The position numbers were made by a program, and so were the translations under genes. DNA of 64,000 nucleotides from Sistotremastrum niveocremeum HHB9708 (lineage: Eukaryota; Basidiomycota; Agaricomycetes; Sistotremastrales; Sistotremastraceae): positions 38,458 to 102,457 of the forward strand of contig KV419457.1 of the NCBI GenBank assembly GCA_001630475.1, read 5' to 3'. The notes under the pieces are model-generated. The model saw nothing but the letters and a program-made list of their open reading frames with translations. It searched no databases and was not told the origin of the DNA. The stretch's first letter is position 1, and the number at the start of each line of letters is the position of its first letter. Shown here in pieces: positions 59,160 to 64,000 of the stretch.

Positions 59160-61812
59160 CGCTTGTAACGCCCCCGTTTGTCGTTATTGTTGTGGTGAGG
59201 CTCTGCCTTGAGGATAAACTTAGTACCTCTCTTCACATGTCCTAGTTCAAGCATATTTAGAAGAGCGAACAAAAAAACTGGTCAGTCGGCGAAGGCAATC
59301 GTGTGGCAGGCGAGACTGGCAAGCCCTAATCAGAGCTCAGTGTCCCATTCGTATGTGAAACCGCTACTCCGGTGATGTTGACTCCTCCCGTCGGGTGCAG
59401 CGACTCATTCTGATCAGTTCGGATGATGAATGCAGCTTTCATGGTACGGAACAGAGTGATCTGGGCAGTCCTGTCAATAATTTCCTCCTAACCAACCACG
59501 CAACGTATGAATTTGAGAGTCCCATCTGTCTCACCTTTCAATATCTCCATCAGTTCTTTGTTTCTTGACATGAGAAATGATCCAGTCGCCACGTCATCCT
59601 ATCAATTTCTTGTGCTTGCTCGTAGTTCGTCTAGGGAAGGAATCAAAGCAACTTTCAAAGTCCAATCGCCCGGGTTTTTGGTTTACCTTGCGTAGCTTCG
59701 CTCTATCAAGCTTTGAGAGATGCGCTATGCATGTCAAGGGACCCACGCTGTCATTCATGGCGATCATCGATGGGAGCACGAGCTGCTTATGAGTGTTCAG
59801 ACGTTCAAGACTGTGCTCACGAAGCTGACGTCATAGACTGGGTCTCGCACAGTAGCCAAAGACCGGTCTTGATACGACGTAGGCTTAGGGATGAGCTATA
59901 CTTGTGATGGGAGGGCTGAGTAAACTGGTACAGATGCGCATTCCACACTGGTAGATTCCATGGCAGGTGAAGGACTGGAACGGGGACCCGGGTGGACTAG
60001 ACACAATCCACCATCACGACCCACTGCTCGTATCGTAAGTCCAAGTTGACAGAAATATTAACGTGATCTCCTCAACCCACGAATAGATGAACGAAAAGAA
60101 ACGAGGTGGAGCACGAATGTGCAAGCGATGAGTACTGTGTTGCGTTGAACGACCACCTTGACAGTTAGCAGAAACTGGGGACATGGTGTCCTAACGAGTG
60201 ACCATTAGCTAAAGATGATATACCCCGAGCTATAGGCGGAAGTAAAACCTGAGGCGCGATCAACTGCAATTTCATGAGTCGATCGCGGATTCGATTAGGC
60301 GCCGGGCCTGGACCACCGAGCGAAACTCTGGCTCCAACGTCAACACACCGGCATCGTCGTCTCTTTCGCGGAGTCGGGTATCTGGAACGTGTCGACGACG
60401 TTGTGGGCGATGATATTGGCCATCAGATTGTATCAACGGAGTGTAGTAGAGTGTCGGCTGGCCCAGCGGGAGCATCGGAGGTCGGAAGCTCACGAAGCCG
60501 AGAATATATATTCTTCAGGCATGATCGATGCATGATCAGGGCCCACCTAGGCACCCCCAGTCAGAAGTGTCGCTATCCGGTCCAATCCGGGACAACTCAG
60601 ATATATTCGGCTAGCACGCGAACTATATTCGGCACCAATGAACTATTGACGAGACGCTCGACCAAGCTCTCGACACAAAAATTGCCTCATGATCATTTTA
60701 GCGGCCTCCGAGCTGAATATACTGCTGTATTTTCGTTTATTTTTCCGAATATGTTGCTGTATTTTCTTTTATTTGTTCGAGTATTCGGGCATTGCCGTCG
60801 AAAGACTTGGTCGTTTTCGCGCGCCCAGTCTCAGCACGAAGATAAAATTTCAACAATTACCTGATCTGGTTTTGTTCGAACTGAATTGGCAAAAGATATG
60901 AACGGCACAGTATAAATCATTTAGATCATTCAGATTGAGTTGGGACCTTCAGTTGCTCCATCAACTGTGCAAATGAAGGAAGAGTTTCGGCTGCTGCGTC
61001 TTCCTGAAGACGACGGAATTGTATGGGAGGAAGCCTGTTGACCCCGAGAGACAAAAGCGGGGTTTCCAGAGACTCTGAAAGAGCTCTCGGCTCCCCTACC
61101 GCATCGCAAGCATCGGCGATGGAAGAGATGACGGCATTGGGAGGGATATTTGTGTTTCCTGAGTCAAATTTGTTTCATACGACATACAATTCAGCTGTGA
61201 CAACGAACCTTTAGCGATCGGCTGACTCTTGTTATTGAGGGGCTGTTTGCCGGGGCCACGACGTTTGATACTAAGAACAGAGAAGAAGATTCTGAGTGAA
61301 ATGAAGAATGAAGAAACTTGCGAGGTCGACGTACAAAAGATCATATTTGCAGCTCAATCCCTTCTTCCAACAGCTACCACAAGGACGATGTTCGTCGCAT
61401 CGTGTCTTAGCTTCTAATAGAACGTTGGTAGTCATATTCTCTAGTTGGTGTAAACGGACTTACTCCGACACTCTTGACATGCTAACTGGGCTTTTCTTTT
61501 TGTAGGGGCAACACCGTTAACGTTATTGGTGCCCACAGCTTCTATTTCCATATTTCAAGGTGGGTGAAGCGGTTGGGAGAGAGTGGGCGCGCTGTCGGAG
61601 ATCGCGTGTTGCACGCAAACGGTGCTTCGGGATGTGTCGGTTCGACGATCGGGCTCGCTTTGATCAATGTTCTCGGATGATGGAAAGAGGGCCGTCAGTA
61701 AATCGAGTGATTCATGATGTGTGGAGCACTAGAGGTGCAACCCTAACGGGCAATACGAGTTGTAGCTTGTCCAATGCTCACTGAACTGGAATTATAGCAG
61801 CATACCCAAGGT
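59160..61812. other. Non-coding with a short tandem duplication
   Basis: A 32-bp unit (gaatatRYtgctgtattttc...) occurs twice at 60715-60746 and 60747-60778. The 196-codon frame at 60274-60864 covers it and is probably chance. Nothing else supported. Confidence 0.4.
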
Positions 61813-61820
61813 ATTTTAGG

Positions 61821-62198
61821 TAAGGATGTTAGATGAGTGGTACCCGGTATTGCATGCCCGGGTACCTGCCACAGGTACCCGCCAAGGACAGGTACCCGTA
61901 CACACAATACCTGCATGTATCAATACCCGGCAGATGCAGGTATTGGTTCTGGGAAATTTTCACCACAGGTACCTGCCTCACCCATAGGTCTTCAGATACC
62001 CCAAATTTTTTATGGCTCCAAATTGCTCAAACAGCTCGAAAAAATTGTTTTAAAAATAGGAAATATATTCTGAATATCTGTGGGTATACCTGACAGGTAG
62101 CAGGTACCCATGTCAAAATACCTGGCAGATGTGGGTATGGATTCTGAATTTCTGCGCAGGTACCCATACCCGCAAGATATACTCGTTTAACATCCTTA
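61821..62198. mobile_element. hAT-like MITE, family D copy 3, 378 bp
   Basis: Perfect 8-bp duplications ATTTTAGG at 61813-61820 and 62199-62206. Ends taaggatgttagatgagt and, from the right inward, taaggatgttaaacgagt. The interior is rich in GGTACC. It is inserted in the family B fragment. Confidence 0.9.
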
Positions 62199-62237
62199 AT
62201 TTTAGGTCTCAAGTGGGTATGGCCACATATTCATCAT

Positions 62238-62337
62238 ACTTCAGAAAAAATTAGACCTATTAATTGTACTTTTGAGTACTTTTTAGTGCTCCTGAGCGCT
62301 CAAAAGTACAATTAGTAGGTCTAATTTTTTCAGAAGT
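62238..62337. repeat. Long hairpin, 39-bp arms
   Basis: Arms 62238-62276 and about 62299-62337 are complementary with two mismatches around a 22-bp loop. It lies inside the family B fragment. Confidence 0.85.
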
Positions 62338-62434
62338 AGTCACAGGCAAAAATGGAAAAAGTCCATTTGTGACTGGACTTTCAGACCCTAGATGAAGAGT
62401 TTAACCAGTCACAATCCCACCACAACCTGTGCTT

Positions 62435-62513
62435 GCCTGCAGTCACGTAGATTGGACTTTGGAACTCTATTTTAGAAGAGAGTTCCAAAGTACAATCTGT
62501 GTGACTGTAGGGC
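62435..62513. repeat. Second hairpin, 34-bp imperfect arms
   Basis: Arms 62435-62468 and 62479-62513 pair at about 30 positions around a 10-bp loop. It lies just outside the right end of the family B fragment. Confidence 0.75.
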
Positions 62514-62529
62514 AAACTGGCAGGCAACC

Positions 62530-62660
62530 TGACAGATTGCCCACAGGTACAGGTACCTGCCTCAAATTTGGAAGTCAAACCCGTATCCGGCAGGTTTCTG
62601 CCCCCCAAGTACCTGCAACCCGTGGGTAGACCCTGCAGGTACCCGTCAACCCATCAATAA
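62530..62660. repeat. GTACCTGC-rich relic, family D-like
   Basis: Repeated caggtacctgc and acccgt motifs like those of family D interiors, without recognisable ends. Shares aaacccgtatccggc-type sequence with 63590-63615. Confidence 0.5.
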
Positions 62661-63567
62661 CGGCAGGAGAGTGGAGAGAGTACGTACATGGGCATTGCAG
62701 TGAGTGGGACTAAAGACCAAATTTATCAATCACACTGGAGGACAAGATGGACGCTACAATGCAAGAGAGACGGGCTCGAATGAGTGGACAAATAGGCAGA
62801 GAAGTGATGTCAACATACGATCTCAAACCAACGTGCCCCAGTATTTGCACTCTATACCTGTTCATGTACACACTTGAGTCCCATGGAGGAAAGCAGGCAA
62901 GGGGGAATTGAGGAATTGATCCAGATGCGGCATCTTGAGGATGAAAGCCGCGTCGTCAAGGGCAAAGGTTCCGACTGGAGGGGTAAATGGCGACGCGTCA
63001 ACAATCGGATGACAAGAGAAACGTAGATGTCGAAGGAAAGTGAGGTGCCATGCAAGGAGAAATCAAAGGCGAGATGAGATAGAGCATGTGGAGGACGCAA
63101 TGTAAGTAAGAAATAGAGTTAGTACAAGAAACGAAATGACGATTTAAAACACACCCAAACACATCATGGCCCTTATCACATCAACGATCATCTTGTCCCA
63201 CCAGACAGCTCCAGAGCCCCGATACTGACACACGAAAGACGATCTTGATTACCCGTGCTTGACTTGAGGAGCCAACGGAAACGACTCAGATGCGAGAGAG
63301 AAAAAGTGGAAATGGGACAAGAGAACTTTGTTGATGACGATTGGAAAGGTCGACAAGAATAGATTTTGGCACGTCCGTGGTGATAACGATGTGAGATATC
63401 GTGAATAGGATGTTAATGGACGAAGGTGATGTGACGCTGAAGCTGCAGAGCCCAAGAGGCGCCCAATCGATGGTCAAGAGTGCCGCTTACGGTCAACACA
63501 CCACGTGATGATGATGATATAATATATTTATGAATTTAAGCAATATATATATTAATTACCGCGGGTA
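62661..63567. other. Non-coding
   Basis: Short frames only; an AT-rich run (tatataatatatt) lies near 63518-63560 just before the next repeat. Confidence 0.4.
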
Positions 63568-63690
63568 TGGCGGGTAACCCGTCGTTCCAGAAATCCAAAC
63601 TCGTATCCGCCGGGTTTGGCTGCGGCAGATACCTAGTGTCGGGTACCTTTTGCGGGTACCCGGGTGACACCCAGCCCATGGGCAACCTTA
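63568..63690. repeat. GGGTACCCG-rich relic, one family D-like end
   Basis: Palindromic gggtacccg repeats. The right end, read inward, is taaggttgcccatgggctgg, consistent with the TAAGG terminus of family D. No left end or target duplication found. Confidence 0.5.
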
Positions 63691-64000
63691 GCCGTAACCT
63701 GACCAGCAGTTATTAGTCACAGGCAAAGAGCGTTCTTCGAGAGAGTAGTCACTGCACATAATACACCAAATTTGCCGGTCCGACCAGATCGTTCTTGTCA
63801 CGTCAGCTCTGCTCCCTCTATGAGTACAGAAATCGTGTTTGATCCAGACAGATTAGAATGGAATTGTCGAAGGAGGTGAGAAGCTGAAGTCATCGCAAGG
63901 AGATTCTGGATGATTGGGGACAGTCCGAGGGCATTGATGACTACGCTGAGGCAATATGACATAGAGTAGTTGAGTGGCTTCTGGAGTAATTGTTGCATCA
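63691..64000. other. Window end, no supported gene
   Basis: A minus-strand frame at 63998-63798 could be part of a gene continuing beyond the window, but nothing in it is recognisable. Confidence 0.3.

Larger units (their letters stand above)
61801..62390. mobile_element. Family B MITE fragment, split by a family D element
   Basis: Right end at 62390 reads inward tagggtctgaaagtccagtc, matching the right end of the family B copy at 5335. Across the inserted element, catacccaaggtattttagg joins tctcaagtgggt, which parallels tacccagagggtattttgggtctcaaatgggt-type sequence inside the 4827-5335 copy. The left end was not found, so the fragment is truncated. Confidence 0.6.

Noticed and set aside
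60274-60864. 196-codon open frame
   Set aside because: No recognisable domain; it runs through a 32-bp tandem duplication and several other frames are equally open. Probably chance.

Overview
The window looks like a gene-poor, transposon-rich stretch of a basidiomycete genome, most probably Agaricomycetes. The evidence is short GT-AG introns (about 47-63 bp) in every gene that can be modelled, several protein families I know only from mushroom-forming fungi (a Tnp2/CACTA-type transposase family, a KDM3-like JmjC family, an integrase-core element with a partner gene), and many small non-autonomous DNA transposons. I see no rRNA, tRNA, CRISPR or bacterial-style operon. Many open frames here begin at TTG or GTG and are shadows or exon pieces, so starts below were chosen by hand.

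Layout. 1-2167: decayed C-terminal part of a Tnp2-like transposase, split by a TA-flanked MITE. 3992-7147 (-): six-exon gene, 792 codons once a 509-bp hAT-like MITE with an 8-bp target duplication is discounted. 7750-9322 (+): intact eight-exon WD40-like gene (390 aa) with a C-terminal membrane segment. 9323-17510: mostly non-coding, with a 42-bp minisatellite, a 300-bp MITE and an Hsp70 relic. 17511-18777 (-): intact four-exon orphan (371 aa). 21590-22784 (-): intact six-exon orphan (305 aa) with an internal duplication. 23225-23720: LINE-type reverse transcriptase relic. 24747-25876 (+): three-exon orphan. 27015-31647 (+): JmjC-domain gene carrying stops and frameshifts. 34466-35440: second Hsp70 relic. 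35866-36890 (-) and 54599-55450 (-): two paralogous three-exon genes with diverged coding regions but an almost identical 345-bp segment just upstream. 37316-38213 (+): four-exon gene with an Agaricomycete conserved domain. 40594-44008: decayed ORFs, an endonuclease-like relic and an open 332-aa frame.

The most interesting block is 45835-49927. An intact DDE integrase-core gene (527 aa) runs toward a second gene on the other strand, and their stop codons lie 12 bp apart. The second gene is 624 codons long once a 461-bp hAT-like MITE is discounted. I read this as a two-gene transposon. A nearly identical copy of that MITE sits 3 kb away at 52540-53000.

The recurring theme is MITE insertion into coding exons. 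In three loci the target duplication is visible, and subtracting the element plus one duplication copy gives an uninterrupted frame at the join (for the two hAT cases the full exon arithmetic also closes on whole codons). The right end of the window (58852-63690) is a nest of related MITEs rich in CAGGTACCTG-like palindromes.
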